NCBI GenBank assembly: GCA_023055425.1
Contig: JALGPY010000007.1
Location: forward strand, 87,383,136 to 87,447,135
From: Linanthus parryae
Taxonomy: Eukaryota; Streptophyta; Magnoliopsida; Ericales; Polemoniaceae
Reading direction: 5' to 3'
Length of the DNA stretch: 64,000 nt
A program made the translations under genes and the position numbers. Below are positions 54,901 through 64,000 of the stretch, piece after piece. Under the pieces are notes generated by a model, which was given only the letters and a program-made list of their open reading frames with translations, did not search any database and had not been told where the DNA came from. Within the stretch, counting starts at the first letter, position 1. Each line of letters starts with the position of its first letter.

Positions 54901-55889
54901 ATGTGGATGACATACTACTCATTGGAAACGACATTCCCATGCTGCAATCTGTTAAAGATTGGCTAGGAAAGTGTTTCTCAATGAAGGACTTAGGGGAAGC
55001 AGCCTATATACTCGGTATAAAGATCTATAGAGATAGATCTAAGAGGTTGCTAGGCCTAAGTCAAAGTACATATATTGACAAGGTGTTGAAACGGTTCAAC
55101 ATGCAAGATTCCAAGAAGGGATTCTTGCCCATGTCACATGGAATCACTCTTTCGAAGAGTGGTTGTCCCTCCAATGAGATTGAGAAGGAGCGCATGAGTA
55201 GAATTCCCTATGCCTCGGCCATAGGATCTATCATGTACGCCATGTTATGTACTAGACCAGATGTGTCATATGCCTTGAGTATGAAAAGCAGATACCAATC
55301 CAATCCGGGTGAGAGTCACTGGATTGCAGTCAAGAACATCCTAAAGTACTTGAGAAGAACGAAGGATGCATTCTTGATATTTGGCGGTGAGGAAGAGTTG
55401 CGTGTAAGGGCTTACACTGATGCAAGCTTCCAAACCGACAGAGATGACTTTAGATCACAGTAGGGATATGTGTTTTGCCTGAATGGAGCAGCGGTGAGCT
55501 GGAAGAGTTCCAAGCAAGAGACGGTAGCTGATTCTAAAACAGAGGCTAAGTACATTGCTGCAAATGGCGCAGAAAAGGAAGCTGTTTGGATCAGAAAGTT
55601 TGTTTCTGAACTTGGTGTGGTCCCTAGCATTGCAGATCCAGTCGAGTTGTTCTGCGACAACACTGGGGCGATCGCGCAATCAAAGGAACCAAGATCGCAC
55701 CAGAAGTCCAAGCACGTGCTCTGGAAGTTTCATCTGATTCGAGATATTATCGATAGAGGAGACGTTCGGATATGCAAGATTCCTACAGATGATAATCTGT
55801 CAGACCCGCTTACAAAGCCGCTCACGCAGTGGAAGCATGAAGGGCACACTAGGAGTATGGGCATACGAGATGCGTTAGATTGGCTCTAG
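51939..55889 (+). pseudogene. Gag-Pol polyprotein frame of the Angela-like element, four in-frame stops
   Basis: One continuous frame from the ATG at 51939 to TAG at 55889, with no frameshift seen. Gag (51939-52643) is followed by a CCHC zinc knuckle (CHYCSQPGHWRRYC, 52698-52739). Protease: SWVLDTGCGSH. Integrase: LWHCRLGHINEKR zinc part, HTDVCGPF with the first Asp, and NGVSERRNRTLL with the Glu. RT: WVFKKKIDMDGNVITYKGRL and the catalytic YVDDILLIGND. RNase H: YTDASF, ADSKTEAKYIAA, DNTGAIA. Internal stops: TAA 52644-52646, TAA 53631-53633, TAA 54099-54101 and TAG 55461-55463. The second catalytic Asp of integrase reads Asn (LRSNRGG). Start chosen at MANNSSSS, where codon-like sequence begins. 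The stop between gag and the zinc knuckle could be read as a gag terminator, but the others cannot. Confidence 0.9.
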
Positions 55890-55892
55890 TGC

Positions 55893-55903
55893 AAGTGGGA
55901 GAC
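55893..55903 (+). other. Polypurine tract of the Angela-like element
   Basis: AAGTGGGAGAC lies immediately before the 3' LTR, the usual plus-strand priming site. The same word in reverse precedes the old LTR at 57536. Confidence 0.85.
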
Positions 55904-57330
55904 TGTTGGAATAGATGCCCTAGAGGCAATCTAGTTTAGTATGAATTATTTGTGGCTAGAAATTCATTTATTATTTATTGGATATTTAATATAATGAATT
56001 CCTTAGATTTACAATTGTGTTGTTTATCTTAAATATCCCTAGTCAAGTATAATGATTAATGGGACAATCATCTATAGACTAGTATGGGGTTGGATTGACA
56101 TGGAGATATCACGATCCAACACATAGGTGTGCATTAGGGAATGTTGCACTGGATTGACCCATCTCCGAGAAGGCTACATACACGTTATGTTGAGTCACAA
56201 GCGCTTCTCGCGGTGCAATGGTATTGTCATCCTTAGACTTGAGGTCACTAGATATTCTAGTTGTGGATTATTGTGATTTTGGTAGCGTTAAACGCTACAC
56301 CGTAACTGGGTAGTTATAAAGGCGTGTACTGGATACAATAAGAAGCAAGCTTAGAGATCGTAGTGGACGTAGATAGGATTTGTCCCTCCCACATAACGGG
56401 AGTAAATATCCTAGGTCAATCGAGGGATAGTGCTTATAGAATGTCTGGCCAGACTCAATTAAATCAATATGGGATATTGATGTTATTTGCACGAATAAGG
56501 CTTTCCCATGGATCGAGAAACTATGGATTGGATATACGAGTGTGACTTGTATGTCTCGTGTCCAATCCGGATATAGAGACAAAGGGATGAGACAATTACT
56601 TGTACAAAGGTTGTCGAGATGACTATTCTATTAGTTGGCTAGAATGGATGTTTTGCTAGAGACCGCTCCATATTAGCAAATAGTTGCTACCAACTAGATA
56701 GAACCTATGGGGTCACACGCTATATAGAGTTGAACTAGATTTGGGAATTAATTAATTGGATTAATTAATTAGAAGGATCACTTTGCAAAACCTTGCAAAC
56801 TTAGTAGGGACTAATTTGCAAGGAAGGGACTAAATTGAATTCTAGTAGGACTAGAATAAGTCCTTTAGGCAGTTGGCAAGGAGTTGTTGAACTATATAAA
56901 GGACCTTCCTTCCTTCCTTCCCACAACTTATGCTCATTATTGAACATAACAAGAGTGGGAGAGAACAAAAGGAGAGAGAGCAAGCAACATAGGAGCCGCC
57001 CGCCCCTCTTGCCGCCGCCCGTCCCCGTCGGCCAAAAGGAGGCCGAGACCCTCCTTTTTGGGTCTCGTTTTGCGTGATTCTTCTTCCTCTTCCTCTTCCG
57101 GGCTAGCACCAAGGACTTGGGAGATTCTAGGATCAACTCTAGGCGTGGATCAACCATAGAGAACGTGACACAATTCACGTTTGAAGTCATCAAAGGAGAA
57201 CCCTAAGGTGTGTTATTGATTTCTTACCCTTACCATCGTTATGTCTCTTGACTTGTGATCCTTGGAGGGTTTTGCATGGTTTTATGATTGTTTGTGTTTC
57301 CGTTGCGCATCCATGAATCAAAACCCTACA
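55904..57330 (+). repeat. 3' LTR of the Angela-like element
   Basis: 1427 bp, nearly identical to the 5' LTR, with a short extra GCCCGCCCCTCTTGCCGCC-type segment near 57000. Confidence 0.95.
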
Positions 57331-57535
57331 ATATCTCCATATCAATCCAACCCCATACTAGTCTATAGTTGATTGTCCTATTAATCAATATAATTGACTA
57401 GGTATATTTAAGAATATAACACTTATATTCTAAGGACTTCATTTGTGTTAACATATCTCCATATTGATAACATAATGAATCGTAAATCCATAAATGTTAC
57501 AAGAGATAAATTGCCTCTAGGGCATATTTCCAACA
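57331..57535 (-). mobile_element. Old copia LTR, piece 3 (LTR 5' end)
   Basis: Resumes the split LTR after the Angela-like insertion (ATATC at 57331-57335). On the minus strand the LTR starts at 57535 with TGTTGGAAATATGCCCTAGA, preceded by the polypurine tract AAGTGGGAGAC. The three pieces (34339-34495, 47705-48845, 57331-57535) add up to about 1.5 kb, the expected LTR length. Confidence 0.9.
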
Positions 57536-58596
57536 GTCTCCCACTTTTTCTAGAGTCAATCTCGTGCATCATATGCCTATTGATCTAGCGCGGTCCTCCA
57601 TGCTTACGCTGCGCAAGGGGAATGGTAGGCGAGACACCTTGTAGGTAATTTGCATCTCCTATATCGACAATCGAATGAGATTTGAATATTCTGAGTATTC
57701 GCATCTTATCCATTAATATACTCAGTCCTCTGTGATAGAATCGGCAACTGAATCTTGCATGGAACCTTTCCAGCTCACAGTCCCTCCCACTAGTGAAAAG
57801 CATAAAACTTGACTATAATCTTAAATCTTCTTTATTAGATTGGAAGTTCGCATCACTGTAACCCCTTACAGTAGCTCTTACAATCCTACATATATCAATA
57901 ATTCATCCTTAGTGCTTCTCAAGTACTAAATGATAATCCTGATAACTATCGAGTGATTCTCACATGGATTTGACCGGTATCTTTGTGTCATACCATATGA
58001 CACATGGCCTAGTACATAACATGGTGTATCTTGTGAATCTCATCCATATGGTCCCTTCCCAATCTAATTGGAAAGACAGCTAGTCTTCCAAAGACTAATA
58101 CCATGTGACATGGGTAAGATCCATATTCTTTTGAACCATTTCAACACCTTGTCAATATATGTACCATGAATCAAGCTGAACAACTATCTTGATCTATCTC
58201 CATAGATCTTTATAGATTGTCTTCCCTAAGTATATCATTGAAAATCAATTCTCTATCCAATCTTTAATAGATTGAAGAGTAGAGACATTATTCCCAATGA
58301 TTAGTATGTCTCCACATACAAGACCATAAATATAACTGTGCTCCCACTAACCTTCTTGTAAACATAAGCTTCATCTTAAATTTTGATGGAACCAAACTCC
58401 TTTGATTGCATCATCAATTCAACGAATCCAACTCCGAGAAGCTTGACTCAATCTATAGATAGATTGCTACAAGAAAGTTGCTAATTGATTTAACCATCAT
58501 AGTTGGGGAAAATATTTTGTCGTAGTCTATACTATGAACACACGGGAAACCCTTTTCCAACCAATTTCCCTTAAAATTAATCATATTACCATTGTA
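57536..58596 (-). pseudogene. Decayed copia RT-RNase H remnant of the old element
   Basis: Minus-strand translation in broken frames gives recognisable copia RT pieces: FKGKLVGKGF near 58570, VYKKVSGSTV near 58340, VLYVETY in place of the YVDD motif near 58310, GTYIDKVLKWF near 58140 and LPMSHGISLWK near 58100. Many stops and deletions. It ends at the polypurine tract beside the LTR start. This is the 3' end of the old element whose LTR hosts the two later insertions. Confidence 0.8.
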
Positions 58597-59210
58597 GATA
58601 GTGCATCTCAGCCAGACCAACCACTGTCCACATGGCAGCCATCCAGGAGGTTCAATGGTACTCCGGTATCACTCCATCATTGTTCTTACATTCGCACTTA
58701 TCCGCATGGGGGCTGCGAGACAGGGTCTCGCCCTCGATAGTAACCGTGCGGGAGCTGTAGGGTTCAAGTGGCTTGGAGGTTAGAGTAAGGTACATCGCAC
58801 ACGAACATCAGCATTCGTGCGTGACCCTTTTCAATTTTTTGAGAGATCTGATGAACACATGTCCTATATACACGGGTAACCGTTGGGACGTGCCCTACAC
58901 ACACGGACGATTATGTAACGTTCCCTATATATACGGGTAATGTGCTGTGAACGAGGCGGTTATCTCGCCATCAGTTACGGATGCATTTACCCCTCGTAAC
59001 GGCACTCCTACACCCTTTATATAGGAAAGCCGGCCTTCTTTAGCAACTCTAGAATCTCTTGCTAATCATCAAATTGTCTCTCTCTCAAACAATTGGCAAG
59101 AGCTTACTCTTTCCCTACGCCCTTACTCTCACTCTCTGTGCATTGTTCCTTGTTCTTGTTCTCTGTTACAGGTTTACACTCAGATCATCCCTACCAGATC
59201 TCCTTGTACA
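58597..59210 (+). repeat. Probable 5' LTR of a Tat-clade-like gypsy derivative (left edge approximate)
   Basis: Begins where the copia remnant ends. It has a TATA box (TTTATATA, about 59016-59023) after repeated words such as TATATACACGGGTAA and TATATATACGGGTAA, and a CT-rich leader. The right edge is set by a primer-site-like sequence TTGGTGAACCCGACGTGAAC at about 59213. No second LTR copy is found in the window. Confidence 0.55.
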
Positions 59211-59266
59211 CATTTGGTGAACCCGACGTGAACACTACGTTCAAACCCTTCAAGATCTCTGCAACC

Positions 59267-60832
59267 ATGTCTCATGAAACTAACCCCCGTGATGGCAACA
59301 AGTCTCCTCTGGGGGATGAAACCCTAAGAGAAGAGGCTCCACTCAACTACACCTAGACGCAGTCGGCCTTCGGGAAAAACCAAACTTTGGAAATGCTCAA
59401 TGCTACAATTCAGAGTCAGGCGAGGGCTATGCAGGTTCAATCTGCGCAGATAGCACATATTATGATGATCCTTGGAGGACTTCTGTAGAATTCAGCCCAA
59501 GGAGCTTCAACCCCACCTGGAGCAACTGTGGGGCCAATGGTACATACGTCTGCTCCGCAGAATCAACCACCACTTCCCTCCGGGCTTCCACCTCAACTGC
59601 CAAGATTGCCATCAGAAACCACGCTCGAGTCTATTGGGAACTTACCAATATACCCAGTGCTGTCATCACACGCAATTGGGGTCCAGGCTAGTTACACTCC
59701 CCCAGCTCCTTATGATCCCAGTATGCCTTACATACCCGGGCTCACTACCCCCCCAACATCGACTGCAGGAGGAGGAAGCACATCCGCCAATGTCTCAGCC
59801 TTGGAGCAACGCTTGGATAGCTTCCTCGCGAACCAGTGCTTTACAGACACCATCATCCCAAAGGTCGATATTGCGCCACCAATCCTGCGCGATATATGCT
59901 TGATGCCTAACCCTGTCGGGTACAAGGCACCCAAGTGGGATAAGTTTGATGAAATTTACTGGAATGCGCAGGAGCATGTGATGCGGTTCGTTGATCCGAT
60001 AGGCACGCACGGGATCGACAGAAGGCTGCTAATGCGCGAATACCCAAAATCTTTGGAAACGGTCGCGTAGAAGTGGTCCAGGACTTTGGAGTTTGGCTCA
60101 ATCAATACATGGGAGGACATGGTCAAGAAATTTTATACCAAGTTCTTCCAAGTTCAGGAGAAGGTCACAACGATTCATCTATCGCGTATGTATCAGAAAC
60201 ACGACGAGGAGGGTGTCACATTTATCAAAAATTTCAGAACCAAATCATTGGAATGCGTGGATTAGGTGCAGGAGAGTCACCTCGTTGAAATATGTCTCCA
60301 GGGCATGCGAGACGAATAGAAAGGTATGTTAATCAACTTGCAGATGCCGACCTTTTCCAAGTTAATTAGCTATACCAAGAACATCGAGCCCATAGTAGAG
60401 AAGTAGAACAAGAGGTACTCGCATAACTGAGCGCCAAAAAGCTTTGGTTTCAGGGTTGGAAAACTTAGATACAAGAAAGGACGCGAGGCTGAAGTTAATG
60501 CAATCTCGGCTCCAAAGCAACAGCGAGGTCCACCAAAGGAGCTGCCCTCGTTGCCATGTTCGATCGGGGAAATCACGGGCCTTTGCCAGAAGTGGAGGAA
60601 AGATGGGGTCCTCCGTGCATGGGAGAATAAACCAACAAGGGAGCAGCTGCGAGATCCCAAATGGTGTGATTGCCATGGCCAAGTCATGCACCCAACAAAA
60701 TACTACAAGAAGCTGAGATGGCTAGTGGATAGTAAGATAAGAGAATGGGAGTTGATCATCGACGACCCAATTAAAGACGTATGCAGCAATCCGTTGCCAT
60801 CCCATTCAGAGAAGGAGCCAAAAGGAAAATAA
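59267..60832 (+). pseudogene. Gag frame of the Tat-like element, seven in-frame stops, no frameshift
   Basis: A single frame from the ATG at 59267 (MSHETNPRDGNKSPLGDE) to TAA at 60830. The middle part is Pro-rich; the gag core includes KAPKWDKFDEIYWNAQEH, then NTWEDMVKKFYTKFFQVQEK and MYQKHDEEGVTFIKNFRTK. A degraded zinc-knuckle-type end includes DPKWCDCHGQVMHPTKYYKK, as in Tat/Ogre-type Gag. Internal stops are TAG at 59354, 59486, 60068, 60263, 60317 and 60404 and TGA at 60428. All could arise from CAG or CGA by a single C-to-T change. The frame is otherwise kept over 1.56 kb. No protease, RT or integrase follows. Confidence 0.75.
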
Positions 60833-61080
60833 GTGGCTAGTACATGATCTCGCGATGTCACGGGACTACAGCAATGCCCGAACTGATCAATATGCGATGA
60901 GTGAAAAAGTATGATCCCTGATACTTTTCTCGCAAACATATGTTGTATTCTGTTAATCTCCTACCAAGGGTACTATTAATGGTAAACGACTCTCCCATAT
61001 GAGAGATCGCTTATCAAACTTTTTGCGTTTCATTCACTCTATTGCCCTACTTACAATGATTTGTACTCAATTGTTTGGTT
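60833..61080. other. Spacer after gag where pol would be expected
   Basis: About 250 bp without coding signal between the gag end and the tandem repeats. Pol is absent, by deletion or because this is a gag-only derivative. Confidence 0.5.
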
Positions 61081-61870
61081 CTCGATCTAAGCTTATCTGT
61101 CTAGATAGTAGCAATACGCGACACTAAGCCTATTGATCTAGATAACAGCAATACGCGACACTAAGCCTATATGTCTAGATAGTAGCAATATGCGACATTA
61201 AGCCTATCTGTCTAGATAGCAACAACATGCGATACTGAGCCTATCTGTCTACATAGAAGCAAAATTAGATACAAATCTAATCTATACAGATAGCAATCAC
61301 GCTTGACTAAAAGTATCTGCTTAGCTAGCATATGTAAACCTAGATCTGCCTGTTTAAATGATAGCTATTTCTCTAGATAGCAACTATTATTTCCTAAAGT
61401 CTTGTGATATTTTCAGATAAGTAGCGAAATGCGATGTAAGCCTAAATGCTCAGGCGGCATCGATATGAAAACTTAAGCCTACCTATTTAGATAGAAGCAA
61501 AACTTGAAACCATCATATCTTTTTAGATATCAGCAAAACTTGATACGAGCCTGACTGTTTAAATTTCTATGTCCAACAAAGCAATACGCGAACTCAAGCC
61601 TATCTGTTTATATAGCATCAAAATTCACCACTAAGACTATCTTTAGATAGCATCGATACGAGAGTAAAAACGCACCAATTTAGATAAAAAAAACCACGCT
61701 CAATCCAAAGCCTATCTACTAACGTAGCACAAGTGCGCGAGTTTAAGCTTACATGTTCAAACAACAGTGCTTACCTAAAAGGGTACGACATGCGAGCTCA
61801 AACCTATATGTTCTGATAGAAATCACTTTGATAGCAGTGATACGCGATTGGAAGCTTATCTAGCTCAATG
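61081..61870. repeat. Degenerate 37-bp tandem repeat
   Basis: Clear 37-bp periodicity from about 61081 to 61300. Units start CGACACTAAGCCTAT, then TGTCTAGATAGTAGCAATA, at about 61118, 61155, 61192 and 61229. The array then decays to scattered AGCCTATCTGTTTAGATAGC-type words as far as about 61870. Tat-clade elements often carry tandem repeats in their 3' region. Confidence 0.85.
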
Positions 61871-62052
61871 ATAGCAATATTGAAGTTTAGAGATTTCAGA
61901 CCTGGAAGCTTATCTCGTCAAGAAATCAAAATAATGCTCAATATCCAGAGAGCATGACTTTTCACATTACAAAAGACGTTACAAGTACAAAAGCCAGATA
62001 GAAAAACATATCAAGATGTTCAAAGTTTACAACTCAAGAATACTGCACGATG

Positions 62053-63412
62053 CTACTGGTCTTCCCCAAAAAGAACCTTGAAAAGCGAGTCTTGAGATGC
62101 CATTTGGATAGAGCTGCCAGCCCACTGATCAAGATACTTTTTATGCTCTTGATGTTTCACTTTCGCTTCCTCATAATGGGCTATAGCCTTCCCGATTGCT
62201 TCTCTTTGGGTGCGAAGCTTGGCGTCTTCCAAGTGATAGTTTTCGAAACCAAAGCGGAGCTTGATAGAGTTAATGATTCTATTCAACCTTTGAACAAGAA
62301 AATCAAAGTTGAGCCGGCCTTGTGAAACGTGTCGAATGCCTTGCACACTCATCAAGAAATGCTGTGTTGGTGAGGGAAATGCTGGCTGGCGTAGTTTTCC
62401 TCATTTTCTCCATGATATCTGATATCGCAGTGAGGAGATCTTTTCTATCTTTAGCGGGAAGCTCCATCGCTCTAGTAGGGATATGAGAGGCGCATTTTCA
62501 TGAGCCATTTTAGAGATGACTGCTTGATGTCTGCATTTTCAAAAGAGTGAGTTCTCCAAAACAAATGGTGAAACATGCCTTATAATAATTGCATACTTAT
62601 TGAAAAAAAGGGAGAAAAGCGTTACCAGTGCCCCCAACTATTTCACGTAAAGAAGGAATGGGGATTGCCGCTTGAGCATTGTTGGAAGCTTCGACCTTTC
62701 TTGGGCAAAATATCCCTCCGGGATAACAAACTATTCTTCAGTCTTGATAGCTTCAAAAGCTGCGGTAGACCAATCTCTTCAAGGATTCTGGGCAAGAAGT
62801 GCTTCCAGAGCAGGAGCATATAATCCATACCCATCACGAGATTCTTCAGTAACCATACCGGAAAGCGGTAGATTCTCACCAAGGCCCTATGAAGATGCAG
62901 CATTTCTCAATAAAATTGAAGTGTCTGGATTTGTCGCGATCGGAGTAATTCTTACTGGTATCTCAGTAGCAGCAACGTGAGTGTTCGCCCTCGGGTTATA
63001 TTATGAGGGAGTTCATCTGTGATCGCGTACCCACCACTTTCATCTCGTGCCTCGAGCAAAATTGGTGTAGACTCTGGAACTTCTGGAACATTCTGAGGTG
63101 CGGCATTAATTTGGGTTCCATGAGCTACAGCAGCATGAGTTTCTGGAGTTGGCGGCTGAGCATCTTCCATATCCTGAGCGCGCCACTCCTCGCATTTGAC
63201 TCATGCTCGATTCTTATCTCATAGATCGGCACAGCGTTTTCGGAAGCAATATTGGCTTGATTGGATTCTTTTTGGGCTTCAGTTTGAGCCTCATGCACAG
63301 CACTTACTCCCAGTTGAGCCCCAGTTCGCTCGGAGTTTTCAATAGAGGCCACGACACTTTGCGGGGGCTCGCGTGTAATACCCCGTTTAATTAGTAGGGG
63401 TAAAATAGTCAT
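62053..63412 (-). pseudogene. Antisense ORF of the Tat-like element, broken
   Basis: Minus-strand coding-type segments follow one another: 63412-63125 (QSVVASIENSERTGAQLG, acidic), 63170-62952 (MEDAQPPTPETHAAVAHG), about 62860-62660 (ESRDGYGLYAPALEALLAQN and VIPEGYFAQERSKLPTML, with internal TGA and TAG) and 62355-62053 (LRTQREAIGKAIAHYEEAK, a likely coiled coil). Together they suggest a protein of some 400 residues with an acidic, Pro-rich N-terminus. Antisense ORFs downstream of pol are known in Tat-clade elements such as Grande and Retand; their function is unknown. Stops and frame breaks make this copy inactive. Confidence 0.5.
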
Positions 63413-64000
63413 TATAATAGCATAATAATAATTTTATGGACAAATAATGTTTTAATAGATTTTGAGTTTTAATGTTTTAAGAATAATTATTAGATTAAAA
63501 ATCGTGAAGTAATACGATAACGTTAAGTAAATTTAGTTAAAATTGTAGTTTTATCGCGTACCCGACCACCGCGAGGTTAGGTGAGCGCGTCACACCCAAT
63601 CACTAGAAATTGTGGTACTATACCCACACCTTATACTTTTTCTACATCACCTCCTTCACCAAATTTCGCCTTCACGGCAAAACATATCCGCCCCAACCCT
63701 TCTTCACCGCCTTCACCATTGCCACCTCACCACCCAACTACTTGGTCCCCAAGCACAACCAGCCTATATAAGGCCTTCACCAGCAGCCCCTACTCCTCAC
63801 AACACCAGCGGCTAACACCACCACCTTCACCACCGTCAACATCATCATCACCACCGTTGTTGTTTTGTTCGGCCGAAACCCACCACCACCACTCAGCTCT
63901 CTCTCTTTCTCCCTCTCCACCTATCTGCCACCAGAGAGCCAACAGCAGCAGCGGAGGAAGAGAGGCAGCAGCCACCCTCCACCACTGCCGCCATTATTTC
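63374..64000 (+). mobile_element. Start of another LTR, cut by window edge
   Basis: TGTAATACCCCGTTTAATTA is a typical chromovirus-like LTR start. A purine-rich GCGGGGG lies just before it. A TATA box CCTATATAAGG sits at about 63763-63773, followed by CAC/CCA-rich and CT-rich DNA that would be the transcript start. The frames within (63612-63815) are low complexity. It does not match the LTR at 58597-59210, so it belongs to a different element. Confidence 0.55.

Larger units (their letters stand above)
48846..57330 (+). mobile_element. Angela/BARE-like Ty1/copia retrotransposon, 8.5 kb
   Basis: LTRs 48846-50259 and 55904-57330 start TGTTGGAATAGATGCCC and end ACCCTACA. The target duplication is ATATC on both sides (48841-48845 and 57331-57335). 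The LTR start resembles BARE-1/Angela, and the order gag-protease-integrase-RT-RNase H is copia type. The LTRs are nearly identical apart from a few substitutions and a small GC-rich insertion in the 3' copy (about 56996-57020), so it is younger than the Athila-like element. Its single long frame has four internal stops. Confidence 0.93.

Overview
This is nuclear DNA from a flowering plant, probably a eudicot. The signs are spliced genes with GT-AG introns, nested LTR retrotransposons with plant-type primer-binding sites (initiator tRNA-Met and tRNA-Asp), Mutator-like, hAT, PIF/Harbinger and tRNA-SINE elements, and (GA)n/(TA)n microsatellites. I cannot name the species. Only one ordinary host gene looks intact: a two-exon mitochondrial succinate/fumarate-type carrier (SFC1, 18734-22782, + strand). 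Almost everything else is mobile DNA or its debris.

Layout. 1-2.5 kb: a minus-strand copia LTR end, then a minus-strand Athila-like LTR with its primer-binding site. 3.2-5.9 kb: a PIF/Harbinger-like element (TTA target duplication) and a Mutator-like element. 6.9-17.0 kb: an unusual block of three broken genes, namely a FAR1-type MULE transposase (minus), a Ulp1/SUMO-protease-like gene (plus, diverging from it) and a small GRF zinc-finger membrane protein gene (plus). All three are embedded in a short dispersed motif, roughly TGGATAAAAATGYAAAG, that recurs in the flanks, the shared promoter and most introns of the protease gene. This is my best candidate for an undescribed multi-gene transposon. 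18.7-22.8 kb: SFC1, whose 3.1-kb intron holds a tandem duplication, a Mutator-type MITE and a tRNA-derived SINE.

23.4-27.1 kb: a short SINE, a Pack-MULE carrying a piece of an ORP (oxysterol-binding-protein-related) gene with perfect 9-bp target duplications, and a second copy of the Mutator-like family seen at 4.2 kb. 27.4-32.9 kb: two hAT MITEs with perfect 8-bp target duplications flank a giant fold-back element (28011-31961). Its arms are mirror images carrying the same 22-codon exon start, and one arm is interrupted by about 2.2 kb of organelle-like (probably mitochondrial) DNA.

34.3-58.6 kb: a retrotransposon nest. An old minus-strand copia LTR was split by a 13.2-kb Athila-like Ty3/gypsy element (34496-47704, target duplication GTCTC) and by an 8.5-kb Angela/BARE-like copia element (48846-57330, target duplication ATATC). 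The old element's decayed pol follows to 58.6 kb. 58.6-63.4 kb: a Tat-clade-like gypsy derivative with an LTR, a gag frame, no pol, a 37-bp tandem repeat and an antisense ORF. 63.4-64 kb: the start of another LTR running off the window.

All transposon coding regions carry stops or frameshifts, so they look inactive as coding units. In the Tat-like gag every internal stop is of a type reachable by C-to-T change (CAG to TAG, CGA to TGA) and no frameshift is seen, which points to decay by methylated-cytosine deamination. Boundaries given with target duplications are directly visible. Family names rest on motif recognition, with no database search.
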